DNA of 64,000 nucleotides, taken from positions 112,042-176,041 of the forward strand of contig JAMKCH010041490.1 of the NCBI GenBank assembly GCA_023653785.1, given 5' to 3'. Below the pieces are notes generated by a model, which saw only the letters and a list, made by a program, of their open reading frames with translations, did no database searches and was not told where the DNA came from. Source of the stretch: Ophioderma brevispina. Its lineage: Eukaryota; Echinodermata; Ophiuroidea; Amphilepidida; Ophiodermatidae. Positions within the stretch are counted from its first letter, which is position 1; every line of letters begins with the position of its first letter. The translations under genes were made by a program, and so were the position numbers. Shown here piece by piece: positions 1 through 12,881 of this stretch.

Positions 1-2935
1 ACTGTTTTGAGAACATGCGATAATGTGCAACCTTTGTCATGTCATTCTTTACCTAGTTGGATGGAAATCCCACCTTTGAAAATGCCATAACACTTTGAAC
101 ACTCCACTTCTTCCAACTTTACCTCCCTCCCCTTTCTTCATATCCAACAACGAGGAACCTGACGCACAGTTTCCACCCCACATGCTATGGATGATCCTAT
201 CAACGTTGGATCGCATATCATGGGAAAGGGCTGTTTTCATGCAAGTGTTCAAAGATTGCTATTCGAGAACTGCAGTCATCCATTACATCAACATAACTCC
301 TTGATTGGACTCTAGTTTTGTACTACAAAATAAAAATGGTCACTTCTGGATCGGAATCCATGTGAAACATTGATTATTCAGTCTAAATTTCTTTTGGAGT
401 AAAAGAGGTAGAATGACCTAAACATCGGATCATAAAACAAATCACTATATATGGGGTCCACCTGGGTTGGTTTATGCTGAATAATATCGCCTCCCCAGGG
501 CACAGTATGATTGATATTACAACTCTTTTAACATAATTCGAACCTTTACTATAATAGTTTAGTAATATGTTTAAAACATTCCTTTAAATCATATGGAAGA
601 AGTATAAACCATGAACATAATTTACATATTTTATTTTCTCAACTGGCAACTAGTCAAGATGACAGCAATATGTCAATATTAGCAACCAAAAAAGCGAGGT
701 ATAAGGACTTTCCTTCCACCGGGATTGCCTCTGTTAGTGTGTGCATTTATAGTAGTCAGTGAATCTCGACAGTCCTCTATTTTATGTTATGACATTTATT
801 TCGTATTTCTAACCATTGGGGAATATGCAGAGTAAAATACAAGTAATGTTCTTGAAATCTGCTTCTATGAATACCGTATATTTTGCACAAGGTGGTGAAC
901 GATTATTAGTTATAAACCCCCCTATGTCACGTAATGATGGATAATAAAATCCTCATTTGCCTACGCAAGAAAATACAAGGGATATAAGCGTGCCACCTGT
1001 CAATCAAATGTGGAATTCGTTGCCGTTAAGCATGGCTCTACAGTATGGGACCCTTGCAACAAAACCTTTTATCGGATCAGTTTGCAGAAGTTTTAGCCTT
1101 GCATTAATAATCAGGTTCGCGCTACTAACCCAAGGAAACTACTTTACTTTGAAAGCAGGAAAAGTCATATCCTATAGCTGTCCATACGTACACTTAGCTT
1201 CAACACGTAGTTGAATGGACGATTCAACCTTCGAACACGCTGGTGTCTTCATTTTCTGTCAATTTTTCATTTGACAAAAATACGAGAATTTACAGACTTA
1301 TCGTTTTTCATCACTTTTTAAACTTGGAATCTCTCGGTCAAATTTTCAAATCATTTGACCTCTTTTGGGTGGATGCACTGTAGTGTCTTATAGGCACTCT
1401 TCGCTGCAGATCGTACGAACCAAGAATATACTACTGTTAAAAAAGTTCAGAATAATTAATCGATGAGGAACAAACGGTAATTATATTGTTATGTGGATGG
1501 AAGGAATAGAATATAGGAGGTTAGGACTGATCTGCAAATTGGATTGGTATAAGATGGCGATGGAACAAAGCCGTTTAGAGTAGTCCAAGCTACAGACCAT
1601 GTGATCTTGCTATATTTAAAATTATATTACAACGTTTTTTTCAAACGCTGCTGATTCTGAATCCTGTGGGTGCCAGATAGAAACCTTGGCCATTTTTCTC
1701 GAAGAAAAAACATCAAAACTTCAAATGGCCACCAAACATTGAAACATAATTTTTTAATTACTCAAATGTTGTGTTTTTTTGTGCCATTCTTTCCAGACAA
1801 AACACCCATTGTAACCACTAATTATAATAGTATTCCAATACCCACGTTAATTGAGAAATTAAGCTACTTTTGACGTGGGTATGGTAACTTTGGGTATATG
1901 CTATGCTTTCTAGCGATAAAATTAGAAACAAATATTGACTGCCCAGATTGCGATAAGTAAAAACTAATATCATGAGGTACTCAAAATTTTTGACTTTTCT
2001 ATGTCACGAGGCGAAGCGCGTGAAATGGAACATGCAAAATTTTGACCGCATGATATATTTTTACTATTGCAGAACAAATTTAGGCATTCGATATTTGTTT
2101 TATATCATGATACCTGGTTTTTTATTTTCAAGCCATGTGAATAGTAAAAACTATCACATGGCTCATCACAATCCTGACTATAATTAAGTTGGGGCCATTA
2201 TGAATCGCTGTCAATAATTAATAAATCAATTTACCATTCAAGATGTTCTAAAATTGCTTTAAATTCATTACTTACTATAGCCAGGGGCTGTAATTTTATT
2301 GATATTACTATACCCATTTCATAGAGCACTTTAAACTTTACATACATTAGATAATCAAAGTGGTTGATTTCTGAAAAGATGGTCTCCGATGGCGTCCAAT
2401 ATGCATGGGCCAGCCTGGCAATGTCAATACAATAATAAACGTCAATTCAGTCATTCCGTTTTTAACAAAGACATACAATCGTTTGGTTTTGGTTGGATGA
2501 ATCACATTTTCGAAAAAAATTCAGTAAGACCAACTTTAATGGCGTTTCGTTTTTCGTGATCCACAATCCTACAACAACCCCGACTTCCTTACTTAAAAAG
2601 TTGAGAATTTATATCATTTTAAACTTATTAATTAACCCCTAGCCTATATAAATGTTTTACCTAATATTACGTGCGAATATTACGTGCGCGTCTGAAAGAA
2701 AAGTTCGCAAATTTTTAATTTCTGCCCATAAACGGACAGAAATTAATAGTGCAGTGGCTTATGGGACCGGTAGGCCTTACAGAACTAGCTCATACGGCAT
2801 GCAATTTTAATTAAGGTGTAAACATTTTTACCCATACCACACACAACACGCACACACACAGATCAGAACCAGCTTAATCCCTATGTGCCTTCTGCACTTA
2901 AAACAATTATTGAAATTCTGAATGGTTTACGTGAA
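1..2935. other. No supported gene
   Basis: Both strands carry only short open frames without recognisable domains. I see ordinary AT-rich intergenic or intronic DNA and a short CA-rich stretch near 2840-2862. Nothing can be assigned a function. Confidence 0.6.
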
Positions 2936-4265
2936 TAATGCTTATAGGTATGATCATTTTTAATTAGTTAAATATAATTGATGGGTGTTTAGTTTGGTTT
3001 GAATTAAGCAGGAAATGTTACTTTATGGAAGTTCGTATCTATCTGGGGTGGGTAGCGGGAGGGGGTATAGGTAGGTATGTTGCTTTCCAAAAAACATTTT
3101 CCCATGCAAAATTTGATGGAAACATTTGAATTAATGGCTTATCCCAGGGTTTTATCAACGTTTTAAACAATAAAGTATGTTGATGGGTAATTTTGTTTGA
3201 ATTAAGCCATAAAGTGTTTCATCAGGATTCGTATAAGATCCAACTTTCTTTTCCGGGGGGTGGGTGGCGGGAGGGGGTGTCCCCCCGCTCCTCCGGCGCG
3301 ATGCGCGGAACCCTTGCAATATTTACTTTCAAACACAATTTTCACCCATGCATTTTGAAGTAGAAACAACTTTAAATTAATAAGTGTTCACTGATATGAT
3401 AAGCGTTTTTTAAAAAGTAAATATAGTTTGATGGGTTAAGTTTTGTTTTGACAAGAATCAAGCATAAGTGTGTCATGCAGATTTCGTTATCAAGCTTGTC
3501 CGGTAGTGGAAGTGCGGGCGGAGGGGACAAAGCCCCATCCCGCCAACCGCGGGAACCTTCAATAATATTCGCTTTTTTTCTCAAACACTTTTCTTCCCCC
3601 ATGCACATTTATAGAAACACCTTGATACAGTTGTTCACATCTACATGTGTGTATACTGCTTTTTAATGCTTATAATAGGTGTGCTCATGCATTTAAAAAG
3701 TCAAATATCTATAGTTGATGGTTTAAGGTTTGTTTGAATCAAGCATAAAGTGTGTCTCGAGAGTTCGTAATCACTGACTCTGGGGATGTGTGCGGGAAGG
3801 GGGAAAACCCCCTGCTCGCGCCAAGCACGGAACCCTTGCAATATCGCTTTCCAAAACACTTTTCACTTTTCCCCATGCACATTTGATAGAAACAACTTAT
3901 AATGGGGTTCACGTTACATGTGTATAATATATTTGCTTTTTTGATGCTATGACATCATTTTTTAAAAAAAATAAAACTTATATAGTTGAGGGAATATTTT
4001 TGTTTGAATTAAAGGCATATAGTGTTCTCTTTCGAAGTCGTATACAAGAGCTTTTCCAAACACGTTTTCCCCCTGCAAATTGGATATAAAACCTTTTAAT
4101 AATTCTAAAGTAAAATATAGTTGGATGGGTTTAACCTTTGTTATGCAAAGTGTTAATGGTAGACGTATCTCAGCTGCCGGGGTGAGGGGCGGCAAAGTGC
4201 GGAACCCTTGCCATTTTCACTTTCCTAAACAACATTTTCTCATGCATTTGATGGTACAATATAAT
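2936..4265. repeat. Tandem array of ~170-270 bp imperfect units
   Basis: A block recurs about six times. It contains a G-rich segment, then a line resembling GGAACCCTTGCAATAT, then a run like TTTCCAAAACACTTTTCCCC, then ATGCACATTTGATAGAAAC and a tract like GATGGGTTAAGTTTTGTTTG. The GGAACC-type anchor is seen near 3308, 3550, 3829 and 4200, and the TTTCCAAAAC-type anchor near 3085, 3860 and 4045. Units differ by many indels and lengths vary. Short open frames here (for example 3448-3666 on the plus strand) follow the repeat and are not conserved between copies, so I treat the array as non-coding satellite-like DNA. Confidence 0.8.
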
Positions 4266-5139
4266 TTCATATAATGCATGACCAACTGCACAACTGCAGG
4301 GGAAGCCCTGAAAATGAAAATTTGGGTTTTAATGCTTTAAAAAAAGAAAAAAAGATTTCACAGATGTCTTCTGAGGCTAATTTTTTTTTTTTAATTTTGT
4401 TTGCAACGATTTGTAGAATTTAAGCCACGCTGACCATTAAACCTACACTTTGTTTGGTATCCTGGCCTGCAACGCCATGACCCGCATTCTATTCTTCAAG
4501 TTAACCAACGGGCTCATCTCACTGGGGTACACCCCTGGGCTACGCCACTGATCGTTTATCATGTAAAAAAAAAGAATCCCAATGGATGCTTTCAACCTAA
4601 CAACACCAAAGAGATACATCATTTGTGGTCGGAATTTTCGCCGCTTATTAGTGCCATTGCCAGCCATTTTGGACAAACTCATCTTGGGATGGCACTTACA
4701 TAACGATGCCTCTGGTTACCTAATGATAAGTAAAGCTGATATACTAATGTCTACTGCTTAAGGGGGGGTAACCCGATCGACAAACTCCAGATCCCTTTAG
4801 GTTGTATTTTATTAAAACTTGGAACTTTGCTCGCGAAAGAGAAGGTCGTTTTTTTTTTCTCGTGATATGTAAGGCCCAAAAATGTTGGCTTTTGACTGTT
4901 AGAAGAAACAAAATGTAGCCATATGGTCGATATTCACATTAATAAAACAAAACGCACTATAACTGATCCCCTACAACCAATTTCGTATACATTTTTGCTA
5001 GAAAGATTTTAACATAAAAAATTACAAAATCAGAGGTTTTTGTCGGTATCTGTACAACATTGGTGTTCGCACGCTAGGGTTAGCTAAAACCCCTAGTATT
5101 CAGGAAAAGAGGTGCTGTAAATATTTGTATTTTTTTTTA
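4266..5139. other. Mostly unassigned; one MITE-end remnant
   Basis: On the minus strand, from 4550 leftwards, the sequence reads CAGTGGCGTAGCCCAGGGG. This matches the ends of the hAT-like MITEs seen intact at 7270 and 39608. The matching second end is not visible. The remainder is AT-rich with homopolymer runs and no supportable gene. Confidence 0.45.
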
Positions 5140-5146
5140 TAACAGT

Positions 5147-5370
5147 GTGGTCATAAGATATAGTCCTAAGTCCTCCCTCCATCTCCGGCTCACGTCCGGG
5201 ACAATGGTGACACGATACCAATCGCATTCAGTTTGCCCTCTTCACGCCAACTTAGTTCACCTGCTTTATTCCGTTTTCGTCCTATGGAGCCCCGGACCTA
5301 TTTGGACTAGCCTGCCGGCTAATGATTACTTTCACACCGGACATTTGATTCCTGAGATATGGTCGATCTA
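5147..5370. repeat. Dispersed repeat related to 25.3 kb
   Basis: The blocks TTAGTTCACCTGCTTTATTC, ATGGAGCCCCGGAC and CTTTCACACCGGA have close counterparts, in the same order and spacing, at 25320-25402. The open frame over this stretch is not preserved in the other copy. It is best read as a diverged copy of a non-autonomous element rather than a gene. Confidence 0.6.
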
Positions 5371-6130
5371 AGTGAGCGTGTAAAGCAGATTGCTACAAAG
5401 GGTGCGATTTTAAATCCGTTCAAAGGGTTAGCTAAAAAACATGTTGCGACATCTTATGTGATGGTTGCATAAATTTATGGCCCATTAAAAATAACAGATT
5501 GTGGAATTTCTTTTGTCATTTTCAATGTTAATGTTTTTTTTTTTACCGCTGCGATATTTATCACAATTCAATTTTATGATTTTCAATAATACAGAGCTAA
5601 TCAACATACACTGACAATGATATAATTAACAGTTCATATATCATAATTTGTCCACAGGACCTACAAAAGCCTACCGGTCAGAGAACTTGATTGGGCTGAG
5701 TATTGTCATTCAGGACAACTGTCTGGGTCCAACGTCAGGGCATGATCTGGGATTGATCGGATTAAAGATATAATAGAGTATAATATATCCCAGAACGACT
5801 CCTAAAATATTTTACTCTCCCTGAACGAACGCCATAGTGCGGCTTTCTTCATATTTGCAACAGTCCCGGGATGAGTGCAATCCCACTTGTTAAAAAAAAA
5901 AACTTGTCTAACAAAATAAAAACAACATTTATCTTTGAACCTACAAAATGCAACAGAAACCATTCTGGTGTTATCCTACTCTTCGTAATTGTCCACATAA
6001 TACGTTTGTCAAAGTCTAGAAAAATCACCAAGGGAACGTACAATCTGAGAGAAATTTGTATCCTCAAAAAATCTCCACCTGTCACTATGTACATAAATAT
6101 AAAGGGTAGGTACTTGCAGCGCGATTGTAG
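5371..6130. other. No supported gene
   Basis: AT-rich DNA. Overlapping open frames occur on both strands at 5849-6134. They lack domains, a plausible splice context or biased codon use, so I assign nothing. Confidence 0.5.
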
Positions 6131-6185
6131 TTAGGTAGGTAAGTGGGTAGGTAGGAGGTAGATAGGTAGGGGATAAGTAGGCAGA
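6131..6185. repeat. GGTA/GTAG microsatellite
   Basis: An imperfect run of GTAG and GTAGGTAG units with occasional GTAGATAG variants. Simple repeat. Confidence 0.8.
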
Positions 6186-6380
6186 ATGTGGGTAAATTCA
6201 TTGGGTGAAGGGTAACTAGCTGGCTATTCTGGTCAGGTCCGAGTTACTGGCCAAATTCCAAAAGTCAATACCCAGCTGGAGGGGACAAATAATTGGACTT
6301 TATAGTAGGTGAAGTTTCCAGAAGAGCTAAGATTTTCATGGGGCCAGCCCAAAACATATCCGATCACTCTCTAAATGCAG

Positions 6381-7083
6381 AAGCAGGGGCGGCGCGAGGT
6401 AGTGGCGTATCTCGGGGGTCCTTTCGGGGCGTGCCCCCGAGGTTTCGTGACAAAACATACAAAATCAGCCTATTTTCGGCACTTAGAGGTCCTTCCGCCC
6501 AAGGGTCCCATTCAAAAAGCCATGTCCAGTGCAGGGACCCTAAGAGGGACCCTAAGAGTTTCACAATTCCGGAAAACGAATTGCTACCTATATGAGCTAA
6601 TCGTGTAGTATTTCGCCCCTCTTCTCTTTTTTTTTTTTTTTTCTCAACAGTGGTGTAGCAAGCGGATTGTGGCGGCCGAGGCAAGATGTTAATGTAGTGT
6701 CCCCCTCCCCCACCCCCAGCGCGTAGCGTGAACAATAACTGGTACATGGTGGGGTCCAGGGGCTCGCCGTGGGCCTCTATTGTGGTGGCAGTAGCTCTCA
6801 AGTTTTGAATGCTTTTTAGGGGAGCTTGCAGTTATAAAATTATCTTGAAGCAGATGAACTATACTTCTCCCGGTGGGGGTCCAGGGGCGGAGCCCCGGAA
6901 GCTCTTGGGTTTCAACATTTTTTAGTGCCTTTGGAGAGCTCATTTTTCTTTGTGTCAATATTTTTCCTCAACATCATTTCAGCGTCCCCCTCCCAGGTGG
7001 CGCCCGAGGCACGTGCCCCCTCTTGCCCTCCCACAAGCTTCACCACTGCTCCTAAGATGTTACCCCGGTGCCGCCCCTGTGCA
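6381..7083. mobile_element. Composite non-autonomous DNA element
   Basis: The left end has GCAGGGGCGGCGCG. The right end, read on the minus strand, has GCACAGGGGCGGCACC, so the block has short GC-rich inverted ends. It contains repeated phrases such as GGTCCAGGGGC followed by GCTCTCAAG or GCTCTTGGG-type text. A second element is nested at 6648-7048. The 145-residue minus-strand frame across it is an accident of the GC-rich repeat and has no domain. Confidence 0.5.
6648..7048. mobile_element. Nested hAT-like MITE
   Basis: Starts CAGTGGTGTAGCAAGC and, read on the minus strand, ends CAGTGGTGAAGCTTGTGG. These inverted ends resemble the CAGTGGCG family elsewhere in the window. The flanking 8-mers (TTTCTCAA and CTCCTAAG) match poorly, so the target duplication is degenerate or the boundary is slightly off. 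No coding capacity. Confidence 0.45.
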
Positions 7084-7269
7084 GAGTAAATTCCACTTTT
7101 TGTAGAGTAACTACTGGATCCACTCCGAAAAGAGTGAAATGTTATACCTTTCGAAGAACATTTTTGTGTCAGTTTTCTCTTTGTAATGCAAATATAGCAA
7201 ATGATAAAATTCTATTGTTTTTAAATTATCAACAGTAAATTTTACCAATAATATTTTTTTCTCGAAAAA

Positions 7270-7432
7270 CAGTGGCGTAACCAACGGTGTGGGGGAAGGG
7301 GGGACAGGGGCGAGCTCCAATGAACTGACCTTTTGTACAGAATCCATGGAGAAGGACCCAAATTCGTCCCCATAGAGACGGCACCCTTCTGCCCCCCCCC
7401 CCCTTTTTTTCAAAAGTCTGGTTGGGCAACTG
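7270..7432. mobile_element. hAT-like MITE (163 bp)
   Basis: Inverted ends are CAGTGGCGTAACCA on the left and CAGTTGCCCAACCAGAC read on the opposite strand at the right. The flanking 8-mers are TCGAAAAA (7262-7269) and TCTAAAAA (7433-7440), seven of eight identical, as expected for a hAT-type 8-bp target duplication. The interior is G-run then C-run rich and non-coding. It belongs to the same family as 39608-39798. Confidence 0.7.
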
Positions 7433-7440
7433 TCTAAAAA

Positions 7441-8906
7441 TTGAAAATTTCACTCTTTTCCTGCTTCATTTAGGAATGTAATTTTTATATCGTTGCTACT
7501 CTTAGTTTCATAAAGTAGGGATGCATTCAAACCATCCTGGAGCAGCCTTTGGGTGGGGTGTGTTCGCTCAAAGTGAAAATGCTCAATTCAAGTCAGCGTT
7601 GCAACGTATGGACGTAGCCTTTCTCGTACATTAAAATTCCCGTTTCTATAAGTGCTGATTGCTATTTAGCGAAGTAATTTTTTAATCGAGCTAGACTTTG
7701 CGTATCCAATCATGACATACGTCTTCTGTATAGACGTATAGACGTAGAATTTTGTCCAATTATGGCAGACGTGTAATTGGCCGCCTAATTCTGTCCCAGA
7801 CTATAAGGTTGACTAAGGAAAATACAAGATGAAAATTTCTAAAAGTTCAAATATCTCTATACGCACTTTTAAGAGAAATACGTCATTTCCTACTGTCGCT
7901 AGTTCTTATATGTTTCAAATTTATCGGGTTAATGGTAGTAGATGAGCAACAGTACCTACACCGGTATCTCCGTATCCCTAATCACAATCCCACATAGACT
8001 ACTCTACTGTAAAGTATCCTCTTCTGTTGAAGGTATTCCCTAATCAACTGAAACACAAGATTTCTGATGTGTTTGCTTATCCAACAAATTTAGATGAGCG
8101 ATTCACATTACCTTAACCTAAGACCTGGTTTAGCATGGAGATCCATCTGTGAGAACTCCTGAAGCACAATGAAATTCCTGTCTGATTTTTCAAACTCATG
8201 TGTTTTTATTATCATGCCTAGTGTCATAAGAGAAGAGATTCATTGTCTGCAAGATATCACATCTCACTGGCAATAAAAAAGTAGCCGATAGTAAAACCTG
8301 TAAGCTAGTAATAATAACGGATGTTGGCCGTCGGTAAGGAATGAACGCATTTTGGTCTTTGGGTCACATTTTAATAATACAAGATGTCAAGGCCATGAAC
8401 ATAATTTCTCAGTTTAGTTGGTGTATATCCAATATAGGCTTACAACTGGTACACAATGATAAAGCTCTTGTATATTTCGTCCAAGTTAAGCTGAGAGCTA
8501 GTACACATTGCTTATGTATTTGTGTTATTTGTTCACTTCTCTTTATTAACGTCGCACCTTTATGAAGTGTTCAGTTGCAAGAAGGTTCTAGGGGAAAAAA
8601 AGAAAGAAAAACGCCTACCGTAGATGAAATGTATGTATTTGAAAATAGGATGATGGACAAAACATTGATCCAGAACATTGCGTATATAAAAGGTAATCAC
8701 TCTAACGCCAACTAAAGAATGACAGCAAACAAAATCAACGAAGAGACAAGGTGTTGATAGTTAAAACCACGAACATCTACAAAATGACACCGATTGACTA
8801 GAGTACACTGGTCGAGAAAAAAATGCCCACATACGTATAAAAATGCACACGAAATGAAGCGAAGAAACTCGCCGCAAAACTCAAGAATCGACGTAATTGC
8901 ACAACT
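7441..8906. other. No supported gene
   Basis: AT-rich sequence with scattered short open frames. The longest (8341-8565, plus strand) has no recognisable motif and no convincing splice context. Nothing assigned. Confidence 0.5.
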
Positions 8907-9856
8907 CTACTCTCTTAAAACGAAAGAGTGAAAAACCACTCTAAAAGAGTGAAATCTCACTCCAAAAAAGAGCCAGCTGAGTGACGCATCTTTTAGAGTG
9001 AGATCCACTCTAAATAAAGAGTGAAAAAAATAACTCTAAGCAAAGAGTGAAGTGATCACTCCTTTTTAGAGTGAACTAGTCACTCTTTTAGAGCTGTGGG
9101 GGAAAGCGAATTCACTCTTTTAGAGTTGTGATTCTTTGTGAATTTTTGTTTGTTTGGTGAGAATATTGTATGTGTAGGTCATAATTCAGAGCATCGTGAC
9201 ATGAATGAATATTGTGGCGCATCATTGGTATGATTCAGTGTGACATGCATGCACGATTGTGGCATGCATGACGTGCTGATCATGGCATGCCCGTGACATG
9301 CATGATTGTGCGTTTCGTACATGCACAGGCCTGGCCTAGCCTGGCGCAGACTACCGTATTTCCCGGGCCGTATTTACGAGTGCTATTACAGTAAATAACA
9401 TTTAATGCTTCTCCACACTTTGTCTGTAAATGCTATGAATTGTGACCGACACATACAATATACTCACCAGTAAAGATCTCTATGATTTCTTCAATAATTT
9501 CAACTTCGGTCAACCACTTGCTGACGGTCTCGCCTAACTCGTCCGCCATTGTTCGAGAATAATCACGCGATTTGCGGCGGTTCTGATTGACTATTAGTTC
9601 ACTCCGAAAAAGAGCGTTTTCTCACTCTTTTAGAGCTAAAAGCCGTTCGATAAGGGTTCAGAGTGGGCTTCACTCCGAAGAAGAGTGGCATTTTGAGCCA
9701 CTCGGTAACAGAGTGAGCGTTCGGTTAACCCTCGAGTTAAGGTGTCTCGCTGCATTTCTCGCGCTCTTTTAGAGCTAAAAATCCACTCGATTAGAGTTAA
9801 TTTAAAATCACTCCGAACTCAGAGTGATTTTTCACTCTTTAATTTTAAGAGAGTAG
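8907..9856. mobile_element. Foldback/MITE element with ACTCTTTTAGAGTG subrepeats
   Basis: The left end reads CTACTCTCTTAAAA (8907-8920) and the right end TTTTAAGAGAGTAG (9843-9856), a perfect 14-bp inverted pair. Both arms, roughly 200-260 bp each, are built from small palindromic units of the type CACTCTTTTAGAGTG. The centre (9130-9590) is unrelated. No transposase frame exists. I see no target duplication: the flanks are GCACAACT and TCTTTCAT. A second copy at 13480-14204 lacks the left arm because the tandem duplication begins inside the element. Confidence 0.75.
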
Positions 9857-11388
9857 TCTTTCATCACGCGAAAAGACCACAAACCCAATTTTGCAAAGTC
9901 TCTACTTGCCGTCTCATCATTCTGGCCCTGCAAGTTTGAAAAAGAGGGGGAGCAAGCAAACTTAATCACGGAGAGGTTCTTGTAACTACAATGGAAGTAA
10001 GCAAACTAAACCTGTGGTAGAAGCACTTTCTGTGTACGTGAATGTTTCAATGAAATTACAAACATAACGACTCTGCATTTATGTGCTTCGAAATTGCGGA
10101 ATTCTACCCTTCGAATTCTGAGAAATTCTTAAATGATAGTTAGGTGTAGCTGTGCAGATAGTTGGCATCGTCAGGAGCCGTACTATGCCAGAACTACCTT
10201 ATGTATGGCTAGTGGATAAAAATAAAAAATATTTATTTCTTGACTTTTTATAAATACATTTTTTTATATTTTTTTTCAACATTCAAAAGTAACATTTTAT
10301 TAAGCGTTCAGTTGTGAATCATACAGTTATAGTTGTGTAGATAGTGGCATCGTTAGGAGCCGGCTGTTAACAATATTTATTACTATACTTATAACTTTAT
10401 ACTGAAAATTTAGCTAGTAACTTTATCTATGAGGCGAAGTTTACAGAGTTAAGATGTTACCTTTTATTCGCGTACTCTTATCGGTCGGTTGTGAAATCAT
10501 TTTCCACGAATACTTACCAAGCTCGGAGCATCTTGTCATACTGAACACACGTGGTATGGTTGGTTGAAATTGTTTTAGAATGGTGTGAATTCCGTAATAC
10601 GAATGTTGACTGCAGGAACATAACAGGAAATGTCATACATCTTAAGCTTTTTGCCGGAATTAATAAATGGGCCGGATGACAAGGACATATATCGGATATC
10701 TGATCATTCACTGACGCTCTTCATCAAGATTGAATGGAGAACGATGGGAACCTGGCGCGTCTGTCGGCTTATTTGATAGAACTATCTAGAGTGGGTTTAG
10801 CTTTATTAGTTCTTTGCATAAGATTGTTGTGATTTGATTGGATTAAAATGACAGACAGACAGACCGACAAGTTAACGCAGCGCGGCAGTATACTTGTGTG
10901 ACGTTTCCCCGGACGTTTCTGGTGTTAAAAAATAGCAAAAATTTGACATACCAAGTCATGACAAATAGACACACCAAGTCATGACGGAATAATTCATGAC
11001 GGAAACAATAGCAAATTGACCTCAATCTTGACGGATAAACATAACATAACAAGGGAGATCAAACATTAACCACCTTCATCTTTCACCCTCGACTACTAAC
11101 AGATAAGGCTGCTCAGTCTACTGTTTTTGTGTGTGCACCAAAATATAATATTCCCAAAATATCTAGAAAAGATTGAAAATATGAATGATAATTCCGTTAG
11201 AGCGCTGCATTAATAAAGCACTGGAAATGAGTTCAACACGAAAATAATACCACAATATACCACATTAGTATTCAAATTTTTACACTTATAAAAGTTAACG
11301 AACCTCTCAAGAATGCAGTAACCCCTCGATTCACTTTTCTGACAATGGACACAATGATCTCAACATAATGGGTTACATCTGTACTTAA

Positions 11389-12165
11389 AGAAACCTTACC
11401 TGGATATACTTAAACGGATCTCAAAGAAACTCCTACCTAGATACACTTAACAGTGAACAAGAAACTCCTACCACCTGGTATACTTGATATATAGACAAGA
11501 AACTCCTACCAGTATATACTTAATAGATATACAAAAACTCCACCTGGATTACTTAACAGATAACAAGAAACTCCTACCTGGATATACTTAACAGATAAAC
11601 AAGAAACTCCTACCTGGAATATAACTTGATATATAACAAGAAAACTCCTATCTAGATTATAACCGGTAGTCCCAGAAGCTACTACCTGGATGTACTTAAC
11701 AGATATACAAGAACTCTACCTGGATATACTTAAACAATATACAAGAAACTCCTACCAGTATATACTTAATAGATAGACAAGAAACTCCTACCTGGATATA
11801 CTGAACAGATAAACAAGAAACTCCTACCTGGATATACTTGATATATAGACAAGAAACTCCTACCTGGATATACTTGATAAAAGAAACTCCTACCTGGATA
11901 TACTTGATAGATAGACAAGAAACTCCTACCTGGATATACTTAACAGATAGACAAGAAACTCCTACCTGGATATACTTAATAGATAGACAAGAAACTCCTA
12001 CCTGGATATACTTGATAGATAGACAAGAAACTCCTACCTGATGTACTTAATAGATAGACGAGAAACTCCTACGTGGATATACTTAATAGATAGACAAGAA
12101 ACTACTACCTGGATATACTTAACAGATAGACAAGAAACGCCTACTTGGAGAGAAAAAAACTCCTA
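11389..12165. repeat. 36-bp minisatellite, array 1
   Basis: About twenty imperfect copies of a 36-bp monomer whose fixed core is GAAACTCCTACCTGGATATA, followed by CTTAATAGATAGAC or CTTGATAGATAGAC. Because 36 is a multiple of three, part of the array (11838-12041) stays open and would read as repeats of ETPTWIYLIDRQ. Other monomers have indels that break this frame, so it is not evidence of a protein. Confidence 0.92.
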
Positions 12166-12767
12166 CCTCAGGATATAGCCAAATGAATATGTGACTGGAT
12201 GGGTGTGGATGATTAGACGGACGGATGAAAGAATTGGCAGATGTATACATTTTTTTAACCAGGCTGTAGGCTCTTTAATTAACAGGGAGGGCATATAGAG
12301 AGATATTTAGAGAAATGTTTAGAAAGCATTAAAAGAAATCGAGTAGGATATTGAATTGTAATAGGGCAAAAGAAACGTGTAAAACGAGTCCCTGATATCT
12401 GTAAAAAGAAACAGGTGTCTGTTTTCCCTGGATTGGTCATCGTCCCCGTCTTGTAAGTAGGTCTGGCACAGAGTATATTGACCAGTACAGGACAAGCCAT
12501 GATTGATGTGAAACAAATGACCACATCTGTTCTTTTCAGTGCGGTTTAGCACGATCATTTCCTTTGTAGGTTTATCGACCAATTAATAATTTAAATGTAC
12601 TCCAAGCCTATACTTTTACGCGTGCAAAACTGATCAAACTCTATAAATAAGTTTGATTGGAATGGTGATTCGGTTTAAAGGTCCAGGAAATAAAAATAGA
12701 ATTGATGTGGTTTGTGTCAAGTCTATACAAGGAGGGACTAGAAAACATTCAATATTTGGGTTGGTGA

Positions 12768-12881
12768 TGACATCATTAGTGAAACTATTGATTTTTCAGA
12801 GAGTGATAGACAATTTCAGGTGACTGGTGTGAATCTATTCATGACACTGACTGAAAATCAATAGTATCACTAATGATGTCA
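12768..12881. repeat. Hairpin-forming inverted repeat in block B
   Basis: The arms 12768-12799 and 12851-12881 are complementary with few mismatches (TGACATCATTAGTG against CACTAATGATGTCA), with a ~50-bp loop. The same hairpin, more decayed, is at about 23911-24026 in the duplicate block. It looks like a small MITE that predates the duplication. Confidence 0.75.

Noticed and set aside
6364..6801. 145-residue minus-strand frame, the longest in the window
   Set aside because: It lies over a GC-rich composite MITE, has a homopolymer-derived Lys run and no domain. Stop-poor composition explains the length.
11838..12041. Repeat protein reading ETPTWIYLIDRQ
   Set aside because: The frame exists only because the monomer is 36 bp. 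Neighbouring monomers and the duplicate arrays carry frame-breaking indels.
11389..12165. CRISPR-like regular repeats
   Set aside because: The 36-bp units are directly contiguous with no unique spacers, degenerate, and in a eukaryotic transposon-rich setting. This is a minisatellite.
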